A stretch of 64,000 nucleotides of DNA. Origin: CAIVAT01 sp964473485. Lineage in GTDB: Bacteria > Bacteroidota > Bacteroidia > Bacteroidales > FEN-979. A program made the position numbers and the translations under genes. Below the pieces are notes generated by a model. It saw only the letters and a program-made list of their open reading frames with translations. It was not told the origin of the DNA and ran no database searches. Each line of letters starts with the position of its first letter. Within the stretch, counting starts at the first letter, position 1. The stretch covers positions 15,522-79,521 of the forward strand of contig CAYYPH010000019.1 of assembly GCA_964473485.1 (NCBI GenBank). The letters run 5' to 3'. Of this stretch, positions 17,816 through 26,731 are shown piece after piece.

Positions 17816-19882
17816 ATGAAAAGAATTAACCTCCTGATGATGGCACTCTGGCTGACCGGGGTGAATGCCATCGCCCAATGGCAAACGGTCAATCCGCTGC
17901 CGACCGGGCAAAGTTTATACGGCCAATGCTTTACGGATGAAAACACCGGGTACCTGGTTGGTTACAACGGGGTTATCTTTAAAACTGTGGATGGTGGCGA
18001 CAGTTGGAAAAGCAAGGAATCAGCAACCACCGAAGTGCTCTGCAGTGTCTCCTTCCCCGATGCACTCAACGGCTACGCAGCCGGCGAGCACGGAACCATC
18101 GTAAAAACGACCGATGGCGGGAATACCTGGGTTTCGCTTAACACGGGTTCATACGTCGATCTTTCATCCATATGTTTTACGGATGCAACTACCGGTTATG
18201 CAGCCGGGTTTGGAGGGACCATCCTGAAAACCACCGACGGGGGCGTCACCTGGCTGTCCAAACAGGCCGGGACCACGCGGTGGCTCCGTTCCGTTTGCTT
18301 TCCTACCGCGTCGACTGGCTATGCAGTGGGCGACAGCGGAACCATCCTCAAGACCGTCAACGGAGGAAACAGCTGGAATCTGCTCTCTTCCAACACCACG
18401 CATCGCCTGTATTCTGTTGACTTTGTGGATGAAATCCGGGGATTTGCAGTGGGGGGCACCGAGGCGGCCGCATTGCAGGGGGTCATCCTCCGGACCACGG
18501 ATGGCGGGCAGTCGTGGGGAATCTATCCAACGTCATTCAACCAGGTACTGACATCGGTCTCCTTTCCTTCTGCAAATACCGCTTATGCCGTCGGTTTCAA
18601 CGGTAAAATGGTCAGAACCACCGATGCTGGAGTGACCTGGAATGCCGTTTCCACCGGGAATCCGAATCAGTTGAACTCAGTCTTATTCACCAGCGCATCA
18701 AACGGCAGGATTATTGGCAATGACGGTACCATAATCTATACAGCCAACGGCGGAGATGCATGGACACGGCAAGGAGCTGTCACCGCAAAGGGACTCCGGG
18801 ATCTCTGCTTCCCCACTCCATCGGTGGGGTATACCGCCGGCCTTTCGGGAACCATTCTTAAAACGACCGATGGCGGAAACAGCTGGAACCGCCTGGAGTC
18901 GGGCACTCCGGCCGACTTCTTTGCCATCGATTTCCCGGAACCGGGCGTTGGGTATGTTACAGGCTGGAGTGGCAGGATCTTAAAAACCACCGACGGAGGA
19001 TTAACGTGGGTCTCATTGCCCGTTGGGCCTCAGCCGCCCCTGTTTTGCGTCCGTTTCCAGGATGTTAACACCGGTTATGCCGCCGGGATGAATGGAGTCA
19101 TCCTGAAGACCACGAATGGAGGGACGAGCTGGACCCCACTGGCCACCGGGGTCACGGAATGGATCTTCACCCTCTGTTTCCCTGATCCGGCCACCGGGTA
19201 TGCCTTTACCTATGATGGATCGGTACTAAAGACGACCGATAGCGGCGTAACCTGGAGCAAGATCTACGCTTCCGAAGACCTGAGCCTGATCTCGGCAGAT
19301 TTCACCGATACCGCCACCGGTTGTGCGGTGGGCACCAACGGTACCATCCTCAGGACCACCGACGGAGGTGCGACCTGGACCAGCATACCATCGGGAACCA
19401 ATTACAGGCTGATGGATGTGCAGTTCCTGGATGACGACCGGGGTTTTATCTCGGGTGATCACGGAATGATCTTAAAGACTGTGAACGGAGGACTATCCTG
19501 GTCAAGCCAGAACTCAGGAACCAGCTATGATCTTCCGGCTGTTTGTTTTTATGATGCCAACCACGGATGTGCCGTGGGTGACTTTGGCACGATCCTGACC
19601 GGGCTGGATTACGGGGTCGGCAATTACGAGAATGCGCAACAGGCCGGTCTTTTCATCTTCCCCAATCCTGCCACTGATTGGGTATCCATCGGAGCCCCGG
19701 ATGCATCCGTTTCATTCCCGGCTGAAGTATCCATTTTCGGGATCGACGGGAAGGAAGTGATCCGATGGGAAACCAGTAAAAGGACCGTTAAAACCGATGT
19801 CCGGACATTACCCCCCGGGCTTTATTTCGTTCGATACCGGGCTGATGACAGGGCCTTTACGGGAAAATTCGTCAGGCCTTGA
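17816..19882 (+). CDS. Secreted YCF48-like 14-repeat propeller protein 2 with T9SS tail
   Basis: The start at 17816 gives the signal peptide MKRINLLMMALWLTGVNAIA; upstream in-frame starts at 17741 and 17780 would bury it. Fourteen YCF48-like repeats follow, with TGYAAGxxGTILKTTDGGxTW as the strongest form, the same number as the protein at 3324. The tail (FPNPATDWVSI, LPPGLYFVRY, GKFVRP) is a T9SS sorting domain. The repeats are diverged in DNA from the 3324 gene, so the duplication is old. Driven by promoter F. Likely a scaffold or adhesin; ligand unknown. Confidence 0.92.
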   Translation: MKRINLLMMALWLTGVNAIAQWQTVNPLPTGQSLYGQCFTDENTGYLVGYNGVIFKTVDGGDSWKSKESATTEVLCSVSFPDALNGYAAGEHGTIVKTTDGGNTWVSLNTGSYVDLSSICFTDATTGYAAGFGGTILKTTDGGVTWLSKQAGTTRWLRSVCFPTASTGYAVGDSGTILKTVNGGNSWNLLSSNTTHRLYSVDFVDEIRGFAVGGTEAAALQGVILRTTDGGQSWGIYPTSFNQVLTSVSFPSANTAYAVGFNGKMVRTTDAGVTWNAVSTGNPNQLNSVLFTSASNGRIIGNDGTIIYTANGGDAWTRQGAVTAKGLRDLCFPTPSVGYTAGLSGTILKTTDGGNSWNRLESGTPADFFAIDFPEPGVGYVTGWSGRILKTTDGGLTWVSLPVGPQPPLFCVRFQDVNTGYAAGMNGVILKTTNGGTSWTPLATGVTEWIFTLCFPDPATGYAFTYDGSVLKTTDSGVTWSKIYASEDLSLISADFTDTATGCAVGTNGTILRTTDGGATWTSIPSGTNYRLMDVQFLDDDRGFISGDHGMILKTVNGGLSWSSQNSGTSYDLPAVCFYDANHGCAVGDFGTILTGLDYGVGNYENAQQAGLFIFPNPATDWVSIGAPDASVSFPAEVSIFGIDGKEVIRWETSKRTVKTDVRTLPPGLYFVRYRADDRAFTGKFVRP

Positions 19883-20013
19883 ATCGGATCCGTGCCCGGC
19901 AGTTCAGGATGATTTTGAACACGGGAGAATTCCGGCATGTTGGAACAAGCATCAGACCAAGCATCAACGACTGAATCAAAACAAGACAAAATGAAATAAT
20001 AATTCCCCTTGCC

Positions 20014-21687
20014 ATGAAAAAGAACATCATCGCTATAATGCCCGGCCTCCTCGTGGTTCTTCTGTTGATGCCGGCATCCGCCCTAACGCAAGTCTTAAAC
20101 AACGCCGCTGACAAGATTATCGTGAAATTCATTGAACCGATTGATCCGGTTATTTCCAGGAACAGTGACCAGGTCATCCGGTTTAACCTTCCGGAGGTAG
20201 ATGAATTGAATACCCGGTATGGTTGTCAGGAAGCACGCAGGCTGCTCCAGGGGCCGAAGAGTATGAACCGGTCCCGAATCTGGTTACTGAGGTTCAGGGG
20301 CGCACCCGATATTGCCACATTAATCCGTGAATACCAGGCAACCGGCCATTTCCGTTATGTAGAACCTGACTGGACCGGCACGTTGGCCGGGACCCATTCA
20401 CCGGATGATCCACCCAGCGACCTCTATTTTTACCGCCAATGGTCTTTGTTTAACGACGGGACCTTCCCATACATGCCCGCCAAAATCGGGGCGGATATCG
20501 ACATGCTGCCGGCGTGGGAGATTGAAGAAGGCGACTCCGCCCTCATAGCCGGCATCCTCGACACCGGGTGCAAACTGGATCATCCCGAGTTTTCAGGCAG
20601 GATCTGGACAAACGATGGCGAAATTCCGGGTAACGGGATCGATGATGACAACAATGGTTTCATTGACGACGTGCATGGGTGGAACTTCGCCTATGGGAAC
20701 AATGATCCTACCGACGACAACGGGCACGGGACCTGTGTTGCCGGTGTCCTGGGTGCGAATGGAAACAACGGGATGGGTTACGCCGGCGTGAACTGGCACT
20801 GCAAGCTGCTGAATATGAAAGTGCAGGACAATATGGGCTACGGCTATTACTCCGCCTGGATCGATGCCATTCACTACTGCGTTGAAAACGGTGCCAGGGT
20901 GCTGAACATGTCGCTCGGCGGAACCCAGAACTCAAATGCGCTGCACGATGCCATCGATTATGCCTTGTCGCACAACGTGGCCATCGTGGCGGCCATGGGG
21001 AACAACAACACGGTTTTGCCGTTGTATCCGGCCGCATACCCGGGTGTGATCGCAGCCGGGTCAACCGATCCCGACGACACCCGGTCCTTGCCATTTGTTG
21101 GTGGAGAGGCAGGCAGCAATTATGGTCAGCACATCTCGGTGGTCGCCCCCGGAAACTATATTTTCGGCCTCGATTACCTCCATGACTATGAATATTACTG
21201 GGCGTGGTCAGGTACCTCGTTTGCCACGCCGCATATTGCCGGGGTAGCCTCCCTCCTGTTCTCCCAGGATCCAGGCAGGACGCCCGCCGCGGTCAAGTCC
21301 ATCATGGAAAATACCGCCGATGACCTGGTGGGCAATCCCTACGAAGATACACCGGGCTGGGACCAGTATTATGGCTATGGACGGCTCAATGCCTTCCAGG
21401 CTTTATCGGGGGATAAATCGTTAAGGATGCATGCGTTGGCTGTGGAGCCGATACTCATCTTCCCAAACCCAACCAGCGGACCCGTGACCATCACACAAAG
21501 GACTTCTTCACCCGGATTGCCTTCCGAGATCATCATCACCGACATCCTGGGCAGGGAACATTCCCGAACACCTGCGTCTACCGCGTCAACGCACCTAAAC
21601 CTGGGTTCTGAGCCCGCGGGGATCTACCAGGTGACCGTTACCGACGGTAAAAAGATCTGGAGGGGGAACGTGGCAGTGGTCAGGTAA
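20014..21687 (+). CDS. Secreted subtilisin-like serine peptidase (S8) with T9SS tail
   Basis: A 557-aa protein: signal peptide (ending about PASALTQ), an inhibitor-like propeptide (about 28-125), and the S8 catalytic domain with D183 (GILDTGCKLDHPEF), H238 (NGHGTCVAGVLG), the oxyanion Asn in AAMGNNNT and S402 (GTSFATPHIAGVASLL). The T9SS sorting tail starts at FPNPTSGPVTI and ends in GNVAVVR. It should cleave extracellular proteins and would complement the M28 aminopeptidase. The 130-nt upstream gap holds no copy of the regulon element. The downstream gap (21688-21880) shows nothing recognisable. Confidence 0.95.
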   Translation: MKKNIIAIMPGLLVVLLLMPASALTQVLNNAADKIIVKFIEPIDPVISRNSDQVIRFNLPEVDELNTRYGCQEARRLLQGPKSMNRSRIWLLRFRGAPDIATLIREYQATGHFRYVEPDWTGTLAGTHSPDDPPSDLYFYRQWSLFNDGTFPYMPAKIGADIDMLPAWEIEEGDSALIAGILDTGCKLDHPEFSGRIWTNDGEIPGNGIDDDNNGFIDDVHGWNFAYGNNDPTDDNGHGTCVAGVLGANGNNGMGYAGVNWHCKLLNMKVQDNMGYGYYSAWIDAIHYCVENGARVLNMSLGGTQNSNALHDAIDYALSHNVAIVAAMGNNNTVLPLYPAAYPGVIAAGSTDPDDTRSLPFVGGEAGSNYGQHISVVAPGNYIFGLDYLHDYEYYWAWSGTSFATPHIAGVASLLFSQDPGRTPAAVKSIMENTADDLVGNPYEDTPGWDQYYGYGRLNAFQALSGDKSLRMHALAVEPILIFPNPTSGPVTITQRTSSPGLPSEIIITDILGREHSRTPASTASTHLNLGSEPAGIYQVTVTDGKKIWRGNVAVVR

Positions 21688-21880
21688 TGCCCGTCCAGCT
21701 TAGTCCGCTGGTCTGTATAGTCGGCGACGGGGAGGCAACAGGAGTGACACCGGAGATCGTTGCAATACGATGGGCATACCCGATCCTGTCGTCCTCGTTG
21801 TTAACGGTCCCTGGAAACTGGCCACCCAAAAATCCGCGGTATTTCAAAAAAAATCGGACCTTTGTATAAAAGTTTCGATC

Positions 21881-22657
21881 ATGCCCGGCTTTCTCTTTCA
21901 CGACATCATATTCGGCCCTGTGCGCAGCAGGCGCCTCGGCCTTTCATTAGGCATCAACCTGCTGCCCACCCATACAAAACTTTGCTCCTTCAATTGCATC
22001 TATTGTGAATGCGGCTGGACCCCGGAACAGACAGGAGATCATCATCTGCCATCCAGGGAGGAGATCGCCTCATTCCTTGAAATGCGCCTTCGCGAACTGG
22101 CTGCTGAATCCTACTTTCCTGACGCGCTGACCTACGCCGGCAATGGCGAACCAACGCTCCATCCCGACTTTGAAGGGATCGTGGATGACACCATCGCACT
22201 GCGCGACCGCTACACCCCCGGGTCAAAAGTCTCCGTGCTTTCAAATTCAAGCAGGATCCATAAAGAAGATGTATTCCGCGCCCTGCTTAAACTCGATAAC
22301 AACATTTTAAAGCTGGATGCGGGCAGTCCCGAAATGTTCCGGTTGATCAACCAGCCCGCTGCCTCGGTCGACTTTGAACAGATGATCGGCAACCTTTGCA
22401 GGTTCAACGGAAAACTGATCATTCAAAGCCTGTTCCTGAGGGGTAGCTACAACGGCCAAAAGGTCGACAATACCATGCCGGAAGAGGTAGACCTGTGGAT
22501 CGGCCATCTGTTGAAGATACGCCCACAACTGGTTATGATCTACCCCATCGCCCGCGAAACGCCGGCACACGACCTGGAAAAGATCCCGCTGGATGAGTTG
22601 AACCACATCGCCGCACAAGTCGAAGCCGCTGGGATCAGGGCACAGGTATATCCGTGA
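21881..22657 (+). CDS. Radical SAM protein (COG0731-like)
   Basis: The ATG at 21881 gives MPGFLFHDIIFGPVRSRRLG, matching the usual N-terminus of this family; the longer frame from 21770 is unlikely. The 4Fe-4S motif is C-x3-C-x2-C (KLCSFNCIYCECG). YAGNGEPTLHPDF and VLSNSS follow, typical of the SAM-binding barrel. The family includes tRNA-wyosine-related and other Fe-S oxidoreductases; the substrate cannot be told from sequence. The gene is isolated, between the subtilase and a repeat tract. Confidence 0.88.
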   Translation: MPGFLFHDIIFGPVRSRRLGLSLGINLLPTHTKLCSFNCIYCECGWTPEQTGDHHLPSREEIASFLEMRLRELAAESYFPDALTYAGNGEPTLHPDFEGIVDDTIALRDRYTPGSKVSVLSNSSRIHKEDVFRALLKLDNNILKLDAGSPEMFRLINQPAASVDFEQMIGNLCRFNGKLIIQSLFLRGSYNGQKVDNTMPEEVDLWIGHLLKIRPQLVMIYPIARETPAHDLEKIPLDELNHIAAQVEAAGIRAQVYP

Positions 22658-22890
22658 CGCGGGACGCGTGACTGGTGACGAAATCGTGACGCGTGACGCG
22701 TGACAGGGGATAAAATCGTGACGGGTGACGAAATCGTGACAGGTGACGCGTGACTGGTGACGGGAAAAGGATTGACTGAATGATTGAATGATTGATTGAT
22801 TGATTGATTGGCTGAATCTTTTCCCTATTGCCTATTGCCTAATGCCTATTACCTGATTTTGAATTTTGACATTTGAACTTTGAATTTTGA
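22658..22890. repeat. Composite intergenic repeat, four block types in series
   Basis: Blocks in order: (GTGACGC)n with variants (22658-22760), (GATTGATT)n (22765-22815), (ATTGCCT)n (22820-22850), and (ATTTTGA)n (22855-22890). The same order of block types is seen at 47423-47566, and partly at 43928-44070 and, reversed, at 42036-42236. No coding potential. Confidence 0.8.
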
Positions 22891-22896
22891 CTTCCC

Positions 22897-23301
22897 ATGG
22901 ACGGTCTCTATTACCCGGCAAAAATCTGGCTGGCCTTTGGTGAGGCGGTGAACGGAAATACCGAAATCACCGGCTGGCTGCTGAAAAACAGCTACCCTGA
23001 AGTGGCAGCCCTGGCGCATGCCATCAGGGGAAGCGAGGAGGCCACCACGTGGCTGTTTGCCAATAAATTCTTCCATCTTGCAGCACTCGATGCCGCCATC
23101 GATGAGAACATGCAGGCCTATGAATGGCTAAACCGGCACAACCATCCATTCCTGATCGTATTTGCCGATGCCTGCCGGGGAAAAGAAGCAGCCATCCGCT
23201 GGTTCCTGCAGAATAACCTGGAGACTTTTGTCGTCATCGCGAAAAGAATCAAGTACCTGCGCGACAACACGACATTCGATTATCACAAGAAGCATTTCTA
23301 G
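22897..23301 (+). CDS. Conserved-looking small helical protein, function unknown
   Basis: A 134-aa soluble protein without signal or TM segment. It is made of about four helical units, each containing a W-L or W-F pair (EITGWLLKN, EATTWLFAN, QAYEWLNRH, AAIRWFLQN) spaced about 32 residues apart, so it looks like an alpha-solenoid of internal repeats. The start lies directly behind the repeat tract and codon use is like its neighbours. I do not recognise a named family and make no functional claim. Confidence 0.72.
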   Translation: MDGLYYPAKIWLAFGEAVNGNTEITGWLLKNSYPEVAALAHAIRGSEEATTWLFANKFFHLAALDAAIDENMQAYEWLNRHNHPFLIVFADACRGKEAAIRWFLQNNLETFVVIAKRIKYLRDNTTFDYHKKHF

Positions 23302-23391
23302 TGAATTCAGCACAGCTCAAAGGGCGCTGATAACCTGACCCTGCTGTTCCTGACTGCTGAACACAATGGCGAGGTCGCCATCAATGCCTGA

Positions 23392-26064
23392 TTAACCGCA
23401 CTTGGAATACCCGCAGCTCTTGCACACCAGGCATCCTTCCTGGTAAACCAGGCCGTTCTGGTCGTTGCACTTGGGACAGGCATGTTCGGCTGCCTTCGTG
23501 CCATCGGGGATGAACTTCTTTAGCGCCCGCTCCACGCCGTTCTTCCAGGTGTTGATCGAGTCAACCTCGAAATGGAGCTTCGAAATGATGTTGACAACAA
23601 AGGGGAGCGGCATCCCGTGACGCAGAATTCCTGAGATCAGCTTGGCATAATTCCAGTACTCCTTGTTGAATGACCGCGACAAACCTTCGATGGTAATCTT
23701 GTAACCCTGGCGGTCCTGGAACTGGAAATCGTAGCGCGACGAAACGCCGTCGGGCCGCGACTTCACGATCCACCCTTTCTGCACCCACGAAGGAATCCAG
23801 AAATCTTCGGCCACCCCGGTGAATATTTCGTATGGTCTACCGTTGAGAATACCCACCACGGCCACCCATTTTTCATGGTCATTCTGGAATCGCACGATGT
23901 CGGCTTCCAGACGGTCGGGCCTGTGCGGGGCACGGGTTTCGCGGAATTCGTCGGCATCTTCCTTCTTCTTCTCCTTCTTATCATTGTTCACGAGTACCCC
24001 CGCCCTGGAGCCATCGCGGTAAACGGTCATCCCTTTGCATCCAACTTTCCAGGCGGTTTCATAAATGGTGCCGATAAGCTCCTCCTTAGTGTCGTTGGGA
24101 ACATTCACCGTAACACTGATCGAATGGTCGACCCATTTCTGGACCGCCCCTTGCATCTTCACCTTGGCAACCCAGTCGACATCGTTGGCGGTCGCTTTGA
24201 AGAAGGGCGACTTGCGGATGATGTTCTTCAGGTCCTTCTCATCCATCCGCGACACTTCGTCAACATCGTAACCGTTAACAGTCAGCCAGGTTACGAATTT
24301 ATGATGAAAGACGTTATACTCCTCCCAGGTATCTCCGACCTCGTCCTTGAAAGTGATCCTCACATTCTTGTCGTTGGGATTCACTTTCCTGCGCCGTTTG
24401 TACGAAACCGCGAAGACCGGCTCAAGCCCCGAGGTGGTCTGGGTAAGGATGCTCACCGATCCGGTGGGAGCAATGGTTAACATGGCCACATTCCTGCGGC
24501 CGTATTTCGCCATATCCTCATACACATCGGGCGCCGCCTCTTTCATCCGCATGATGAAGGGATTGTTCTTCTCTCTTTCAGTGGTATAAAGAGGAAAAGG
24601 TCCCCTTTCTCGGGCCATAGTAACTGACGAACGGTAGGCTTCGATGGTCAGTATCTTGTGAACCTCCACCGAGAAATCGGTGGCTTCATCCGATCCGTAA
24701 CGGGTGCCCAGCGCAGCCAGCATGTCACCTTCGGCGGTGATGCCAAAACCGGTGCGCCTTCCCTGGATAGCCTTCTTCTTGATATTCAGCCACATATTGC
24801 GTTCGCGCGCCTTGATCTCTTCATTCTCGGGATCCGAATCGATCTTTGCCAGGATCCGGTCGATCTTTTCCAGCTCGAGGTCGATAATGTCGTCCATGAT
24901 CCGCTGGGCCTTGTGAACATGCTTGATAAAGAGCGCCGAATCAAAACTTGCCTCGGCGGTAAAGGGTCTGTCAACGTAATTGTAAAGGTTGATGGCCAGC
25001 AGGCGGCAACTGTCGTAGGTGCACAGTGGGATTTCACCGCAGGGATTGGTGGAAACGGTGCGGAATCCCAGGTCGGCATAACAATCGGGGATCGACTCTC
25101 GGATGATGGTATCCCAGAAAAGGATGCCCGGCTCGGCCGATTTCCAGGCGTTATGTACGATCTTGCTCCATAGATCACGCGCCCTGATCGGCTTCTTAAC
25201 GGCGGGATCATCCGAATCGATGGGATAATGCTGTACATACTCACCGTCATTGATCACCGCCTGCATGAATTCGTCGGTAATCTTCACCGAGATGTTGGCG
25301 CCGGTCACCTTGCCCGCCTCCAGTTTGGCATCAATGAAGTGTTCGGCATCGGGATGCACCACCGAAATGCTGAGCATCAGCGCTCCCCGTCGGCCCTCCT
25401 GGGCCACCTCCCGGGTCGAATTCGAATAACGCTCCATGAAGGGAACAATGCCTGTCGAAGTGAGCGCCGAATTCTTTACCATGCTGTTCTTTGGCCTGAT
25501 GTGCGAAAGGTCGTGACCAACCCCCCCACGGCGTTTCATCAACTGAACCTGCTCCTCGTCGGTCTTCATGATGGCGCCGTACGAATCCGACGGGCCTTCA
25601 TTGCCGATCACGAAACAGTTCGACAACGACCCGATCTGGAAATCATTACCGATCCCGGCCATCGGACTACCCTGCGGCACAATGTACCGGAAATCGCGCA
25701 TGAGTTCGAAGAGCTCTTCCTCGCTCATGGGATTGGGATACTTCTTCTCAATCCTCGCAATCTCCCGGGCAATCCTGCGATGCATGTCATCGGGGGTAAG
25801 CTCGAAAAACTGGCCGTCAGAATTTTTCAGGGCATATTTGTTGGCCCATACATTGGCAGCCAGGCTGTCACCCTTGAAATATTCGGTCGACTTTGCAATT
25901 ACTTCATCATAGGTATATACCGGACGGTCTTTCTCCGTTGTGTTCATCTCCTTCATTTCGTATTCTTCAATCGCAATTTTCGGCCGGATCCTTTTGGCAA
26001 GAACCGATTGATAATAATCGGTTTTCGAATCCGTTTCTGTGACTGTAACCGGATTTTTTTCCAT
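23392..26064 (-). CDS. nrdJ: Adenosylcobalamin-dependent (class II) ribonucleotide reductase
   Basis: An 890-aa enzyme reducing ribonucleotides to deoxyribonucleotides using coenzyme B12. The finger-loop signature NPCGEI holds radical Cys 342 with the Asn and Glu partners; APTGSVSILTQTTSGLEPVF is the other family signature. The C-terminal part has a TSCPD-like segment (FQNDHEKWVAVVGILNGRPY) and ends in a four-Cys zinc-ribbon-like tail (CPKCND, CLVCKSCGYSKCG) whose thiols probably re-reduce the active site. An N-terminal extension of about 60 residues precedes the catalytic part. The 229-nt upstream gap shows no cobalamin-riboswitch boxes that I can identify. Confidence 0.96.
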   Translation of the reverse strand: MEKNPVTVTETDSKTDYYQSVLAKRIRPKIAIEEYEMKEMNTTEKDRPVYTYDEVIAKSTEYFKGDSLAANVWANKYALKNSDGQFFELTPDDMHRRIAREIARIEKKYPNPMSEEELFELMRDFRYIVPQGSPMAGIGNDFQIGSLSNCFVIGNEGPSDSYGAIMKTDEEQVQLMKRRGGVGHDLSHIRPKNSMVKNSALTSTGIVPFMERYSNSTREVAQEGRRGALMLSISVVHPDAEHFIDAKLEAGKVTGANISVKITDEFMQAVINDGEYVQHYPIDSDDPAVKKPIRARDLWSKIVHNAWKSAEPGILFWDTIIRESIPDCYADLGFRTVSTNPCGEIPLCTYDSCRLLAINLYNYVDRPFTAEASFDSALFIKHVHKAQRIMDDIIDLELEKIDRILAKIDSDPENEEIKARERNMWLNIKKKAIQGRRTGFGITAEGDMLAALGTRYGSDEATDFSVEVHKILTIEAYRSSVTMARERGPFPLYTTEREKNNPFIMRMKEAAPDVYEDMAKYGRRNVAMLTIAPTGSVSILTQTTSGLEPVFAVSYKRRRKVNPNDKNVRITFKDEVGDTWEEYNVFHHKFVTWLTVNGYDVDEVSRMDEKDLKNIIRKSPFFKATANDVDWVAKVKMQGAVQKWVDHSISVTVNVPNDTKEELIGTIYETAWKVGCKGMTVYRDGSRAGVLVNNDKKEKKKEDADEFRETRAPHRPDRLEADIVRFQNDHEKWVAVVGILNGRPYEIFTGVAEDFWIPSWVQKGWIVKSRPDGVSSRYDFQFQDRQGYKITIEGLSRSFNKEYWNYAKLISGILRHGMPLPFVVNIISKLHFEVDSINTWKNGVERALKKFIPDGTKAAEHACPKCNDQNGLVYQEGCLVCKSCGYSKCG

Positions 26065-26293
26065 GCAAGAACAGGGTTACGTGATTAATTGCTACTTTTA
26101 TAAAATCTTGATTATGAATTCTTCCTGAAAAAAAAGCTGGAAGAAATTTGGAAGAGCAATTTACAACGAAGTCTGGCGTAACCTCAATTTAGTTATTAAC
26201 ACGGCAAGTGTCTGTCCGGTTAATTTGCTGACTTAAAAAAACATATACCTTAATAATTCAGGGATCAGGCTTCAATGCTGGATTTTCAGTTAC

Positions 26294-26731
26294 CTATGAC
26301 GGCCAGTGCAGTTTTTTTCCAAAACCGAGACGGTTGTCAGTGAATTTCAGAACCGAAGGAACGAGCAGCCAGAGATGCAGTTCAGGAGCCAGGCGGGCTA
26401 TGGGAAACCTTTTATAATAAACTTTTGTATACCTCGACACCTGATCGGTCGAGACCTTTGAAAGGAGCCCCTGAAACTGAATCCCCCTAATCTTCCCGAC
26501 CAGCCTTGTTTCAAGCGCAATCGCCCCTGCCACCAGGTTCTGCCCCCCTTCTTCCACATCCCGGATGTGACGGGTCTCAGGGCCTGAAGTGAATAAAAAC
26601 CGGTTCTCATCCTGCAGGTAAACATAATAACAGGTGGCGCACCAGGGAACGTTATCCCTGCAAACGGCCAGGGTGAGAATATGGTGATCGAGAATGAACT
26701 CAACCATTCGCTGATCGGGTGATTCCATCAT
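26294..26731 (-). CDS. UPF0306/YhbP-like flavin-binding-fold protein
   Basis: A 145-aa protein with the split-barrel pattern of pyridoxamine-phosphate-oxidase-like proteins. It resembles E. coli YhbP (UPF0306): a WCATCYYVY segment, TRHIRDVEEGG, RGIQFQGLL, and the diagnostic C-terminus KFTDNRLGFGKKLHW. A flavin or haem cofactor is possible, but the reaction is unknown. Its ATG overlaps the TAA of the upstream 1119-aa gene (TAATG), implying translational coupling. Confidence 0.85.
   Translation of the reverse strand: MMESPDQRMVEFILDHHILTLAVCRDNVPWCATCYYVYLQDENRFLFTSGPETRHIRDVEEGGQNLVAGAIALETRLVGKIRGIQFQGLLSKVSTDQVSRYTKVYYKRFPIARLAPELHLWLLVPSVLKFTDNRLGFGKKLHWPS

Noticed and set aside
21688..21880. 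Open frames in the gap before the radical SAM gene
   Set aside because: Frames on both strands are short and without recognisable motifs, and the radical SAM start at 21881 fits the family.
22658..22890. Short direct repeats as a CRISPR array
   Set aside because: Units are 7-8 bp, contiguous and without spacers; no cas genes are near.
26065..26293. Cobalamin riboswitch upstream of the B12-dependent nrdJ
   Set aside because: I could not identify the conserved B12-box or the typical paired elements; the region is plain AT-rich spacer.
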